A stretch of DNA of 56,725 nt from Pseudomonadota bacterium (GCA_023393525.1 JAEWKZ010000003.1:1-56725), one strand, 5' to 3'; positions 1-9,090 are shown, counted from the first letter of the stretch. The notes: generated by a model not told the origin, from the letters alone. Made by a program: numbers and translations.

Positions 1-23
1 CCTAAGAGAAGAGAAAAAAAAGG

Positions 24-139
24 TCCTGGCGACGACCTACTTTCCCACCAGTGGACTGGCAGTATCATCGGCGCTGGAGGTCTTAACTTCCGAGTTCGGA
101 ATGGAATCGGGTGGGTCCCCTCCGCCGTGGTCACCAGGA
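24..139 (-). rRNA. rrf: 5S ribosomal RNA
   Basis: The reverse strand reads as a complete bacterial 5S rRNA of about 116 nt, with the conserved internal segments CCGAACTCGGAAGT and GCGCCGATGATACTGCC and a terminal helix GTCCTGG/CCAGGAC. A run of eight T follows the 3' end (positions 14-22 on the reverse strand), so the terminal helix plus U-tract can act as terminator. The sequence upstream, where 23S would lie in a standard operon, holds no 23S rRNA but only a spacer and then gluQ, so this is a solitary 5S gene. Confidence 0.95.
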
Positions 140-207
140 CGAAATATATGAAAATATCAATGAGCTTCGTTTGTCCGGAAGAGGCGTTCCTCATCGCGGA
201 AGAAGCC

Positions 208-235
208 TCTATGTGAACTCACCGACGCCCGTCAA
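208..235 (-). promoter_or_regulatory. Candidate sigma-70 promoter for the solitary 5S rRNA
   Basis: On the reverse strand TTGACG (230-235) is followed after 16 nt by CATAGA (208-213), about 70 nt upstream of the 5S gene. The -10 match is only 3 of 6. A GAGGC...GCCTC stem lies between the promoter and the 5S gene, as expected for a processed precursor. Confidence 0.3.
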
Positions 236-313
236 CTAAAAATTCGAGCCTTTTGATTTTTTTTTACGAAGAGCCCGTCGATTAAACCATGACACATTGA
301 ATTTATTGTCTTT

Positions 314-1309
314 TTATTTCACTCGCAGCAGGGTGTCCACTATCGAGGCTCCAAGTTTCACGGGTTCGCGGGGGATTTTCCCCCACGCGAAGACACTGAG
401 CAGCTCCTGCGGCGTGGCAGCCTCGTCCGAAGGCAGCAAGCCTGCCCGGCAGGCGAGATGCCCCACCACCGCCTGCGGCGATACGCCCTGCGCCCGCAGC
501 GCGGCGAGTTCGCACGACTGATGGCGCTTGGCGAGGCGCGCACCCTCATGATCGAGCAACAGTGGCACATGCGCGTACCGGGGCACCGGGGCCCGCAGAA
601 GATGGAAGAGCAGGATCTGTCGCGGCGTGCATGGCAGGATGTCCGCCCCGCGAACGACCAGACTGATTTTCTGATCCATGTCGTCCACGGCCACGGCCAA
701 CTGATAGGCAATCACCCCGTCGGACCGGCGAAGCGGAAAATCACCGCCGCACTCTGCCCAGCCCAATCGGACATCTCCGTGCACGAAATCCTCAAAGCCG
801 ACATCTTCCCCACCGCGCAGACGCAGGGTCGGTTTGCGTCCCTGCGCTTCGCGCTCCCTGCGCTGCTCCGGGTCAAGCCCCAGACAGGTGCCGGGATAAA
901 CCGGCCCCACGTCCTCCAGATGAGGAGCGGAAGCCATGGTCTTGAGTTCCTTGCGCGTGCAATAGCAGGGATAGGTGCGCCCCATGCCGGTCAGATGGTC
1001 GATGACTTGGACATAACGCTCCAGTCGAGCGGCCTGGGTGTAGGGAGCGAACGGACCGCCCACATCCGGGCCCTCGTCCCAGTCCAGGCCGAGCCAAGCC
1101 AGATCGCGCACGATGTCTTCGGCGAAGTGCGGGCGCGAACGCTCGGGGTCGATATCCTCCATGCGCAGCACCAGCCTGCCTCCGGCTGAGCGCACGCCCA
1201 GCCAGCAAAGCAAAAACGACCAGGCGTTCCCCAGATGAAGGTGTCCGGTCGGACTGGGGGCAAGCCGCCCGCGCAGGGGCGTTTCAGAATTGGAATGGAA
1301 GGGATTCAT
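314..1309 (-). CDS. gluQ: Glutamyl-Q tRNA(Asp) synthetase
   Basis: 331 aa. A truncated glutamyl-tRNA synthetase paralogue that attaches glutamate to the queuosine base of tRNA(Asp). The N-terminus shows the class I signature region RLAPSPTGHLHLGN (HIGH-like), then RMEDIDPERS, a zinc-site-like CYC cluster near residue 126, and the KMSKS-equivalent RLAKRHQS in the C-terminal part; the anticodon-binding domain of GluRS is absent, as in the family. I chose ATG 1309; an upstream in-frame TTG would add ten residues with no better ribosome site. It is leftward and ends 51 nt after the cobDQ stop region begins, so it may be the last gene of that run. Confidence 0.93.
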   Translation of the reverse strand: MNPFHSNSETPLRGRLAPSPTGHLHLGNAWSFLLCWLGVRSAGGRLVLRMEDIDPERSRPHFAEDIVRDLAWLGLDWDEGPDVGGPFAPYTQAARLERYVQVIDHLTGMGRTYPCYCTRKELKTMASAPHLEDVGPVYPGTCLGLDPEQRREREAQGRKPTLRLRGGEDVGFEDFVHGDVRLGWAECGGDFPLRRSDGVIAYQLAVAVDDMDQKISLVVRGADILPCTPRQILLFHLLRAPVPRYAHVPLLLDHEGARLAKRHQSCELAALRAQGVSPQAVVGHLACRAGLLPSDEAATPQELLSVFAWGKIPREPVKLGASIVDTLLRVK

Positions 1310-1359
1310 GGTTGTTTTGGGGAGCACGGGGCTTCGCAATTGTCAAGCGAGCGCCGCCG

Positions 1360-3918
1360 TCACTCCAGAAGGTGGTAGATCCGCTCCATGTCGAGGCTTT
1401 TGCGCACAACAAGGGCCAAACGGTCCAGCGCGGCTTCCAGATCATAAGTTACCTGCACCGAGCCAAGGGGAGCCAGACCCTTGCGCAGCCTGAGACGATC
1501 CAGAAAAGAGCGGCGAAGCCCGTCGGCATCAAAAACCCCGTGCAGATAGGTGCCCCAAACCATTGCATCATCACGCCCCCAACCGATCTTTGCCCCGTCC
1601 TTGCGGACCATGACGGCCTCGATCCGTCCATCCAGCACGCGAGTATGCCCATGATGAATTTCATAGCCGCGCGCTTCTTCTCCGAAAGGCAGAAACACGC
1701 AGTCCGTCTGGCACAACACCTTGTCCACGGCCATTTCCGTGGCCAGGGGCAAAAGACCCAAGGGACGGGCCGCATTGCCGCCGCTCTCCACACAGGCCGG
1801 ATCCGTGACAGCAGCTCCGAGCATCTGCAGCCCGCCGCAAATGCCGACGATCTCCGCGCCGCTGGCCGCGATCGCCCGGGCCAGACCCGAACTCCACAGA
1901 TAGTCCAGATCCGCGAACACATTGCGCGAACCGGGCAGGATAATGGCATCGGCTCCGGCCAGATCATGGGGGTCTCGGGCGATGCGCAAGTCCACGTCCG
2001 GCTCAAGCATCAATGCGTCAAGATCCGTAAAATTGGATATATGCGGCAGATCCACGGCGATTACCCGCAGCTCGGCGTCCCTGCCCTGCGGCCGAGCTTC
2101 CTTGAAACTGACCGAATCCTCTTCGGGCAGCCCCAGATTTCTTAGAAAAGGCACCACGCCCAGGGTTTCGACTCCGGTGAAGCGGCGCACGTAATCGACT
2201 GCATCCGTGAGCAGATCCTGCCTGCCCCGAAAGCGGTTGACGATGAAACCGGCAACCAGCGCCCGCTCCCACTCCTCCATGACCTCCATGGTGCCGACAA
2301 AGGAGGCGAAGACCCCGCCCCGGTCGATGTCTCCGGCCAGAAGCACCCTGGCTCCGGCGTGGCGGGCCATGCGCATGTTGACCACGTCGTGGGATTTGAG
2401 ATTGACCTCGGCCGGACTGCCCGCGCCCTCCAGCACCATGACCTGGGCCGAGGCGGACAGCTCGTCGTAAGCTTGCGTTATGGTCTCGAAAATTTGCGGC
2501 TTGTAGCGGATATACTGCCCCACGCTCATGTTGCCCACGGGCCGGCCGAGCACGATGACCTGGGAGCCCGTCTCCGAATTGGGCTTCAGGAGCACCGGAT
2601 TCATGCGCACGTCCGGCTCCAGCCGACAGGCCTGGGCCTGCAGGACCTGGGCGCGGCCCATCTCCCCGCCGTCACGGGTGACAAAGGAATTAAGCGACAT
2701 GTTCTGGGCCTTGAACGGAGCAACGCCAAGTCCGTCCTGCAGGAAAATCCGGCACAGAGCCGCGGTGAGGACCGACTTGCCCGCGTTGGATGAGAGCCCT
2801 TGCAACATTATGGCCGGGGTTTTGCGCACGGCCTGGCGGCGAGGCCTGCCGGATTCGAAAATTTCCGCAAGGGCCTGCGTCAAGCGTCCGTTCTCCTCCG
2901 CGCCGCGCACAGCCACCCGGAAATAATAGGCGTCAAGGCCCTCATAATTGGCGCAATTGCGGATCAGGATGCGGCTTTTGGCCAGCTTCTCCTGCAAGGC
3001 GAAGGCGTCCATGGCCTCGCTGCGGCAGAGCAGATAGTTGGCGCTGCCCGGAAAAACCCTGATCCCGAGCCCAGCTAAATCCGCTTCCAGGCGGCCGCGA
3101 AGCTCCTTCACCGCACCGACGGTCTGCCTGGCGTAATCCTCGTCGCGCAACGCCTCCGCGCCCACGGCCTGGGCCAGGGCGTTGACGCTCCAATCCGGCA
3201 GCAGGGCATCAATGGCCGCGCATACCGCCGCGTCGCCATATCCGAGGCCCACGCGCAGTCCCGGCACCGCGTAGAATTTTGTCAGGGAATGCAGGACAAA
3301 CAGATTGGGGCGCAGCGCAGCGCCAAGCCTTGCAAGCTGCGGCACAAAATCGGCGAATGCTTCATCAATAAGGAAGAAGCTCTGGGGATGCCGGGCGGCC
3401 AACTCCAGAATGCGCTCCGCTTCGAGCAGGGTTCCGGCCGGATTTCCGGGCTGCCCGAGAATGACCAGCGCCGGAGTGCCCAGCAATTTTTCAAGCCGGA
3501 GCCAGTCCATGCGGAAGCCGTTTTCGGGATGCAGAGTCAAAATCTCGCAAGAGAGCCCGGCGGCTTCGCAAGCCCGCGCATAGTCCCCGTAACAGGGCAC
3601 GGGCAAGACGGCGCGGCCAAGGCCGCCGGCCGTGCAAACCCTGGGCAGGGCATACAGCAGTTCGGAAGAACCGTTGCCGGCGACCACGTTTCCGGGCTCC
3701 AGGCCCATGCGCGTGGCGGCGATCCGGCGCAGCCCCTCTGCCCGTGGTTCGGGATAGTGGGCCGTCCCGGCCAGGGCGCGGGCCACCACTGGCCGCAGCC
3801 ATGCGGGCGGGCCCAGCGGGTTGATGTTGGCCGAGAAGTCCAGAATCTCTTCCGGAGCGCAACCAAGCGCCGTGGCCGTGGAGCGGATATTGCCGCCGTG
3901 GGCGGGAAGGTTGGACAT
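1360..3918 (-). CDS. cobQ: Fused threonine-phosphate decarboxylase (CobD) and cobyric acid synthase (CobQ)
   Basis: 852 aa, two cobalamin-pathway enzymes in one chain. Residues 1-355 form a fold-type I PLP enzyme of the CobD/histidinol-phosphate aminotransferase family (HGGN near the start, LGQPGNP, FLIDEAFADF, PLP lysine K214 in SLTKFYAVPG), which makes aminopropanol phosphate. After a short basic linker, residues 368-852 are CobQ: ATP-binding GLSSNAGKS (374-382), KAQNMSLNS, LEGAGSPAEVNL, and a class I amidotransferase part with nucleophile C694 in VGICGGLQMLG and H793 in YLHGVFD; it amidates the corrin side chains. No stop or frameshift separates the halves. The ATG lies 2 nt after the stop of the AlaX-like gene with no clear ribosome site, suggesting translational coupling. 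Confidence 0.93.
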   Translation of the reverse strand: MSNLPAHGGNIRSTATALGCAPEEILDFSANINPLGPPAWLRPVVARALAGTAHYPEPRAEGLRRIAATRMGLEPGNVVAGNGSSELLYALPRVCTAGGLGRAVLPVPCYGDYARACEAAGLSCEILTLHPENGFRMDWLRLEKLLGTPALVILGQPGNPAGTLLEAERILELAARHPQSFFLIDEAFADFVPQLARLGAALRPNLFVLHSLTKFYAVPGLRVGLGYGDAAVCAAIDALLPDWSVNALAQAVGAEALRDEDYARQTVGAVKELRGRLEADLAGLGIRVFPGSANYLLCRSEAMDAFALQEKLAKSRILIRNCANYEGLDAYYFRVAVRGAEENGRLTQALAEIFESGRPRRQAVRKTPAIMLQGLSSNAGKSVLTAALCRIFLQDGLGVAPFKAQNMSLNSFVTRDGGEMGRAQVLQAQACRLEPDVRMNPVLLKPNSETGSQVIVLGRPVGNMSVGQYIRYKPQIFETITQAYDELSASAQVMVLEGAGSPAEVNLKSHDVVNMRMARHAGARVLLAGDIDRGGVFASFVGTMEVMEEWERALVAGFIVNRFRGRQDLLTDAVDYVRRFTGVETLGVVPFLRNLGLPEEDSVSFKEARPQGRDAELRVIAVDLPHISNFTDLDALMLEPDVDLRIARDPHDLAGADAIILPGSRNVFADLDYLWSSGLARAIAASGAEIVGICGGLQMLGAAVTDPACVESGGNAARPLGLLPLATEMAVDKVLCQTDCVFLPFGEEARGYEIHHGHTRVLDGRIEAVMVRKDGAKIGWGRDDAMVWGTYLHGVFDADGLRRSFLDRLRLRKGLAPLGSVQVTYDLEAALDRLALVVRKSLDMERIYHLLE

Positions 3919-3920
3919 GA

Positions 3921-4364
3921 TCAGAGGATTTTCCCGAGCTTGAAGCGCAGCCGGAGCACCCCGTTCTCAAAGGAATGGGTGGTCAGTCGAAAAACACCGA
4001 GCAGGCCGGTGCGGTCCACGTGCTCGCCGATGCAGGGGCAGGCGTCGTAATCCCCGATGCGGATGATGCGCAACTCGTCGGACGCTTCCTCGGGCAGGCG
4101 TTCCAGATTGAAGAGAGCCTGCGCCTCGGACCGGGCCATGTTTTCAGCCAAAACCGGCAAGTCGGCGGCAATGACGGCGTTCACCCTCGCTTCCACGTCC
4201 CGGGCCTCGGTCTCGGTCAGATCGCGGTCGAAGTGATAGTCGCACTTGGCCTTGTCCGGATTCACGTGTGCGGAAAAGCACCGCCCGCAGGCAAAGAGCC
4301 GGTCCATGGTCTGATTCAGGATGTGTTCCGCCGTGTGCATGCGCGGATCGTAATTTTTGGCCAT
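3921..4364 (-). CDS. AlaX-like alanyl-tRNA editing protein
   Basis: 147 aa, matching the second additional domain (tRNA_SAD) of alanyl/threonyl-tRNA synthetases as a free-standing protein. Zinc ligands are visible: HTAEH near residue 10 and CPCIGEH (CxxxH) near residue 115. Such proteins deacylate mischarged tRNA(Ala). The chosen ATG at 4364 has GGAGGAACG directly upstream; a longer open frame upstream is proline-rich and unlikely to be translated. It precedes the cobD-cobQ fusion by 2 nt; the functional link is not obvious. Confidence 0.85.
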   Translation of the reverse strand: MAKNYDPRMHTAEHILNQTMDRLFACGRCFSAHVNPDKAKCDYHFDRDLTETEARDVEARVNAVIAADLPVLAENMARSEAQALFNLERLPEEASDELRIIRIGDYDACPCIGEHVDRTGLLGVFRLTTHSFENGVLRLRFKLGKIL

Positions 4365-4426
4365 CGTTCCTCCGATGAGAGGTGATAGCCGGGGTACGGG
4401 GCGGGGTAAAGGGGCCAAGGCCCCGA

Positions 4427-5044
4427 TCAGCCGACAAGGGCCGGAGCGACCAAGGACACGGCAACTCCCCACATGGTCAGGCCCACGAGCACATCAAGCA
4501 CGGCCCAGGACCGGGGGCGGCGGAAAAAAGGCAGGAGCAGGCGCGCGCCCAGACCCAGGGCCAGAAACCAGGCCAGGGAGGCGGTGGCCGCTCCCGCACC
4601 GAAGAAAAAGCGTTGCGCCTCCGGATAGCGGCCTCCGATGGAGCCCAGCAAGAGCACCGTATCGAGGTAGACATGGGGGTTCAGAAACGTCACGGCCAGG
4701 GTCGCGCCCACTGTGGCGCCAAGGCCCATCCGCGCGCGTTCTTCCGGCCCAAGGCTTCCCGAACGCAGGGCCGAGCGGAAGGATCGCAGCCCGTACCAGA
4801 ACAGAAAGCCCGCCCCGAGCCACGTCGCCCAAAGCGCCAGTCCTGCGTTTTGGGCAAGGACGATGCCCATGCCGGACAAACCCAGGGTGATGAGCAGGGC
4901 GTCGCTCAGGGCGCAGATAAGCGCCACGGCGAGGTGGTGATTGCGGGTCAACCCCTGGTTCAAAACAAAGGCGTTCTGGGCTCCGATGGCGATGATGAGG
5001 CCGGCGCCAGTGCCCAGGCCCTGCAAAAATGGCGTGAAAATCAT
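4427..5044 (-). CDS. argO: LysE/ArgO family basic amino acid exporter
   Basis: 205 aa, about six hydrophobic segments, with the family signature IAIGAQNAFVLNQGL at the N-terminus and TFLNPHVYLDTVLLLGS in the middle. These are characteristic of LysE/ArgO, which export arginine or lysine across the inner membrane. The ATG at 5044 has AAGGAG seven bases upstream. It is divergent from argP, the usual arrangement of an exporter and its LysR activator. Confidence 0.93.
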   Translation of the reverse strand: MIFTPFLQGLGTGAGLIIAIGAQNAFVLNQGLTRNHHLAVALICALSDALLITLGLSGMGIVLAQNAGLALWATWLGAGFLFWYGLRSFRSALRSGSLGPEERARMGLGATVGATLAVTFLNPHVYLDTVLLLGSIGGRYPEAQRFFFGAGAATASLAWFLALGLGARLLLPFFRRPRSWAVLDVLVGLTMWGVAVSLVAPALVG

Positions 5045-5088
5045 CAGGTTCTCCTTGCGTTGCGCTGGCCCAGGTCATAAATGAGGAG

Positions 5089-5130
5089 ACTATATAAGGA
5101 AAACGGATAATTTTTCTGAACCATAAGAAA
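5089..5130 (-). promoter_or_regulatory. argO/argP intergenic control region
   Basis: The divergent gap contains an A+T-rich stretch. On the reverse strand TATAGT (5089-5094) is a good -10 for argO without a convincing -35, as expected for an activator-dependent promoter. ArgP binding here is inferred from the arrangement. Confidence 0.4.
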
Positions 5131-5135
5131 AACTA

Positions 5136-6098
5136 ATGCTAGACAGCAAACATCTGCAAGCCCTGGCCGCGGTCATTACCGAACAGAGCTTCGAAAAGGC
5201 CGCCCGCGCGCTCTATCTGACCCAGTCCGCCGTGTCCCAGCGCATCCGCCAACTGGAAGAACACATCGGACAGATGCTCGTGGTGCGCTCGGCTCCGGTC
5301 AGGCCCACTCCCGCAGGCATGGCCGTGCTGCGTCATTTCCGGCAACTGGCTGTGCTGGAGGACTCGCTCTTCGAGGAACTGGCACCGAAAATGAACCGCG
5401 AACCCGTGACCATGACCCTGGCCGTCAACGCCGACAGCCTGGACAACTGGTTTCTGCGCAGCATCCCGGAAATCCTGGAAAAAGAAAATGTGCTCCTGGA
5501 TCTTCTGGTCGACGACCAGTCCGTGACCCATGCCTATCTACGCTCGGGCGAGGTGCAGGGCGCTATCACCTCCACTCCGGCCGCTTTTCAGGGCCTGCTC
5601 ACCCACGACCTGGGTGACATGGAGTACCTGTGCGTGGCCACGCCCCGATTTCGTTCGCACCATTGCCCCCGGGGATTTGACCGCGATGCGGCCCTCCGTG
5701 CGCCCGTGGTCATCTTCAACCACAAGGACGCCCTGCAGCACGAATTCCTCCGGCAACGCTTCGGCGAAGAAATCCGCCCACCCGTGCATGTCATGCCCTC
5801 GAACATCAGCTTTCAAGGGCTCATCCTGCAGGGCGGCGCGTACGGCATGGTCTCGCGCATGCTGGCCGAACCGTACCTCGCGCGAGGCGAGCTGATCGAC
5901 CTGGCTCCCGGAGATAAACTGCGCGTCCCCCACTATTTCCAGTGCTGGAGTCTGCAAAGCGGCCTGTCCCGACGCGTCGGCGAAATCATAGTGCGCACGG
6001 CCCGGACGACCCTGATTCCCCGGAATCAAAAGCGCAGCACCCCGGAGTCCGGGGAGAGGGGCTTGTCTGAAGAGCACCCGCCCTGTCTCCGGGAGTGA
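5136..6098 (+). CDS. argP: LysR-type regulator ArgP
   Basis: 320 aa. The N-terminal winged helix (residues 1-60) carries the LysR pattern SFEKAARALYLTQSAVSQRI; the remainder is the periplasmic-binding-like effector domain. Sequence and divergence from argO identify ArgP (IciA), which activates argO in response to basic amino acids. Typical ArgP proteins are near 300 aa; here about 20 extra, low-complexity residues run past a perfect GC-rich hairpin at 6040-6054 and overlap the end of the convergent gene. There is no strong ribosome site before ATG 5136. Confidence 0.9.
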   Translation: MLDSKHLQALAAVITEQSFEKAARALYLTQSAVSQRIRQLEEHIGQMLVVRSAPVRPTPAGMAVLRHFRQLAVLEDSLFEELAPKMNREPVTMTLAVNADSLDNWFLRSIPEILEKENVLLDLLVDDQSVTHAYLRSGEVQGAITSTPAAFQGLLTHDLGDMEYLCVATPRFRSHHCPRGFDRDAALRAPVVIFNHKDALQHEFLRQRFGEEIRPPVHVMPSNISFQGLILQGGAYGMVSRMLAEPYLARGELIDLAPGDKLRVPHYFQCWSLQSGLSRRVGEIIVRTARTTLIPRNQKRSTPESGERGLSEEHPPCLRE

Positions 6099-9033
6099 TG
6101 GCGCAATGGGAGCTGCGGCCGTCGACCTTGATGACCAAAGGCGAGGCCAGGCGCACGTGCGCCACATGTTCCTCCCGGGCGACCACTTCGCACCCTTCCA
6201 GCCATTGCCAGTCGAAACGCTCCCCTTCCTTGCCCGACATCATAATGTAATTGATCCCAAGCGTAGTGATGTTGTGGAAGAAATGCGACCCCTGAGACGG
6301 CTCGACGCGCAGCTGCGCCGAGGCTGTCTCGACAATGGCCGACACCCCGGAAATATCGCTCCAGGCCACGGGAATGCCGAGCCAGCGGTCGGCCGTGCCC
6401 CAGCGCCCTGGCCCCGCCAGCAGGTATTTGCGCCCATCGGCCACGAGGGAAGCGTTGATGCGGCCTATTTCAGCGGCGATCTGCACGGTCTTGTCGACCT
6501 CGAAGGCGTCGGGGCGCACGAAGACGATATCGAACACGTCGTTCTTCTCGGCATTGCCCAAGGCGTGGGTGGACAGACAAAAGGCCTTGGCCCGGTCTTC
6601 GTCGGTGATGGTCACGCGGTTCAAGTCCGCGCGGGCGGACATGGGCCGCAGCTGAAGCAGCGAAAATACGGGCTTGCGGTCTTTCTCCGGATAGAGATTG
6701 CAGGCGAATTCGATCTCCACCGGACACCCCATGGCCGACTCCGCGATGCCCATGACATCCTTCAAAATTTCCGCCAGCGGCAAAATCTTGTGCTTGAGCA
6801 CCTGGGCGAAAAGCAGGACGCGGGGACGGTCCGGGATGGAGGCCGTGTCGCGGATGCGCCCCTCTTCGGGCAGGAAGGTCGAGGCCACAAGCGAAAGCGG
6901 CCCCACGCCCTCGGCCTCGACGATGTTGCGGCGGGAAAGGGAAAAATCCGCGCGCGGCCACGGCCAGCGCTCCAGAGGCAGGCTGTAGAACTCCGTCTGC
7001 GCCGTGCGCAGGGCCAGCTCCACCGTGGGGCACTGGGGCAGGATGTTGGGGTGGCAGGGCGAAAAACGCAGGGTCTGCCCCCCGTCGACCACGATCTTGC
7101 CGAAGCCGAAGGCGATGGTGGCCACCCCGTCCTCGGGCTTCATGCGCCCGAACGGGTAGTAATTGTACGATTGCGCTACCCCGGAAATGGCCGGATAAAA
7201 AAAGCTCCCGTACTCCTCGCCGATGACCTGCTGCACCAGCACGCCCATCTTCTCCTCGTCGGTGCGCTGACTGACCCGGCGCGAAAAAGCCTTGGGCGCC
7301 TGGAAAAATGTCGACGCCCAGACCTGCTTGATGGCCAGGACCAATTCCGCCAGCCGCACATCGGGGTCGGGATTGTTGTTGGGAACCATGATCGTTGAAT
7401 ACAGCCCGGCGTAGGCCTGATACTGGGCATCTTCGAGAAGGCTTGACGAGCGTACGGCCAGGGGATGACGCACCTGGGCGAGGTAGGCCTTGAGCTGATG
7501 CTTGAGCCATTTGGGAAACCGCCCCTTCTCAACCGTTTTCAAGACCTCGTCATCGGCCATGTCCGCGCCGGCCAGAAACTCGAAGGCATTGAGCTTCACG
7601 AAGGAATCAAAACCTTCCGTGGAAATGCCAAGCGTCCTGGGCATGGAAAAATCTACCCCGGGATACTTCTGCGCAAGCCCCGGAATCCGGTTCAGAATTG
7701 AAAACAAAAAAGCGAGCCCCCTGGCCTTTCCGCCCATGGAACCCTTTCCGATCTTGAAGAAATCCGTACCCGGATCGAAATCCTTGGGATTGAAGTTGGC
7801 CACGATCCCCTTCTGCCGTTGCTCCCGCCTGGCCCGGATCATCTGGACAACTCCGCTGCGCAACAGTTCCGGGGAAGCGAAGTCTTTCTCGCTCATGGGC
7901 CGCAAGCGGTCGGCCAGCTCGAACTCGGTGCGTGCGAAAAACCAGCGCGAGAAATCATTGTGACGGGAATGCCTAGCCAAGGCCTCGGCGGGGATCGTTT
8001 TCAGGCGTTCTTCCAGGGCGAACAGACTCCCGGCCCGACAAAGCTCCTCGCCCTGGTCGCCGCGAAAAATGAAGTCTCCGAACCCGAGCCGTTCCAGCAC
8101 AAAGGCTCGCACATCGCCCAACAGGCTGGCCGAGTTCTTGTCCACGAACCAGGCCGGAATCTCCATGGCCCTGCGGGCATTGCCCGGTTCGTTGCTCATC
8201 AGCAAAAGCGGTATGTCGAACCGCTGCGCCTTGATGGCCCGCAGCAGATCCACCCCGGCCGAAGCATCAAGCCGGCCTCCACGGGGAAAGCGCACGTCGG
8301 AAATGACACCCAGCACATAGGGCTCGAATTTTTGGAACAAGGCGAGAGCGTCCTCGTAGGTGCCGGCCAGCAGGATCTTGGGGCGGCAGCGCATGGTCAG
8401 CAGGCGATGTTCCTGATTGAGTCCCTCGCGGATGACGTCCTGGGTCTGAACCACAAGCTCCCTGTACAGGATGGGCAGCAGGCAGGACTGGTAGCGTGGA
8501 GAGTCCTCGACCACGATGATGACGCGGATGCCGACGCTTCTGGTATCGAAATCCACGTTCATGGCGTCTTCGGCGTTCTTGACCAGGGCCACCAGCAGAT
8601 CGGCGTTGCCGGTCCATACAAACTGGCGGTCGATACCCTCGGACGGGGTCTCCCCCGGCAGAAAAATTTCGCGGTGGGTCAACAGATAGACGGGGAGGCC
8701 AAGACCGAGCCCCTTGATCCTCCGCCCCAGATCCAAGGCCTCGCGCTCGGCCAGCTGCGGCATGAGGATGACGAGTTCAAACGGACGCTGCCCCAGAAAC
8801 GCCATCGCCTCCTCGGCGCTCGAAGCCCAGGTCAGACGGGGAGGTCGGCTCAAATTGAGGCCCTGATACTCGGACACGATGCGTTCGGAGAGCTTGCAGT
8901 CTTCCTCCATGACCCAGGCGTCATAAGCCGTGGATACGAGCAGGATATTCTGCACCTTTTTGGCCATGAGGTCGTGAAATTTCCTGAATTCGGAATCCTG
9001 GGCCACCAGATGCAGGTCAGGCATAATGGGCAT
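5986..9033 (-). CDS. Large PEP/pyruvate-binding (PPDK N-terminal-like) protein with receiver-like N-terminus
   Basis: 1015 aa from ATG 9033, which has AAGGAG 6 nt upstream. The first ~350 residues contain two response-regulator-like segments (for example VIIVVEDSPRYQS followed by LGVISDVRFPRGG and LLLMSNE). Residues from ~430 onward resemble the ATP/pyruvate-binding domain of phosphoenolpyruvate synthase and pyruvate phosphate dikinase: KGSMGGKARGLAFL, PLAVRSSSLLEDAQYQAYAG and QQVIGEEYGSFFYP. The swivelling phosphohistidine domain and the TIM-barrel PEP domain are missing, so it is not a complete PEP synthase. The C-terminal ~38 residues overlap argP on the other strand. A regulatory or phosphotransfer role is plausible but unproven. 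Confidence 0.8.
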   Translation of the reverse strand: MPIMPDLHLVAQDSEFRKFHDLMAKKVQNILLVSTAYDAWVMEEDCKLSERIVSEYQGLNLSRPPRLTWASSAEEAMAFLGQRPFELVILMPQLAEREALDLGRRIKGLGLGLPVYLLTHREIFLPGETPSEGIDRQFVWTGNADLLVALVKNAEDAMNVDFDTRSVGIRVIIVVEDSPRYQSCLLPILYRELVVQTQDVIREGLNQEHRLLTMRCRPKILLAGTYEDALALFQKFEPYVLGVISDVRFPRGGRLDASAGVDLLRAIKAQRFDIPLLLMSNEPGNARRAMEIPAWFVDKNSASLLGDVRAFVLERLGFGDFIFRGDQGEELCRAGSLFALEERLKTIPAEALARHSRHNDFSRWFFARTEFELADRLRPMSEKDFASPELLRSGVVQMIRARREQRQKGIVANFNPKDFDPGTDFFKIGKGSMGGKARGLAFLFSILNRIPGLAQKYPGVDFSMPRTLGISTEGFDSFVKLNAFEFLAGADMADDEVLKTVEKGRFPKWLKHQLKAYLAQVRHPLAVRSSSLLEDAQYQAYAGLYSTIMVPNNNPDPDVRLAELVLAIKQVWASTFFQAPKAFSRRVSQRTDEEKMGVLVQQVIGEEYGSFFYPAISGVAQSYNYYPFGRMKPEDGVATIAFGFGKIVVDGGQTLRFSPCHPNILPQCPTVELALRTAQTEFYSLPLERWPWPRADFSLSRRNIVEAEGVGPLSLVASTFLPEEGRIRDTASIPDRPRVLLFAQVLKHKILPLAEILKDVMGIAESAMGCPVEIEFACNLYPEKDRKPVFSLLQLRPMSARADLNRVTITDEDRAKAFCLSTHALGNAEKNDVFDIVFVRPDAFEVDKTVQIAAEIGRINASLVADGRKYLLAGPGRWGTADRWLGIPVAWSDISGVSAIVETASAQLRVEPSQGSHFFHNITTLGINYIMMSGKEGERFDWQWLEGCEVVAREEHVAHVRLASPLVIKVDGRSSHCAITPGDRAGALQTSPSPRTPGCCAFDSGESGSSGPCAL
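6040..6054. terminator. GC-rich perfect hairpin between convergent genes
   Basis: CCCCGGA-G-TCCGGGG, a 7-bp perfect stem inside the overlap of argP and the convergent PPDK-like gene. It has no clear U-tract on either strand, so its terminator role is tentative. Confidence 0.35.
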
Positions 9034-9090
9034 GAACATCTCCTTGAATGCCGTCAAACCTATCCAAAGCGCAGTCCAGGGGCAACGGGC

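Noticed and set aside
458..1189. Long open frame antisense to gluQ
   Set aside because: Shadow frame of G+C-rich coding DNA; no ribosome site and no recognisable protein.
3919..4362. Cobalamin riboswitch upstream of cobD-cobQ
   Set aside because: The upstream bases are the AlaX-like coding sequence, only 2 nt away; no B12 box seen.
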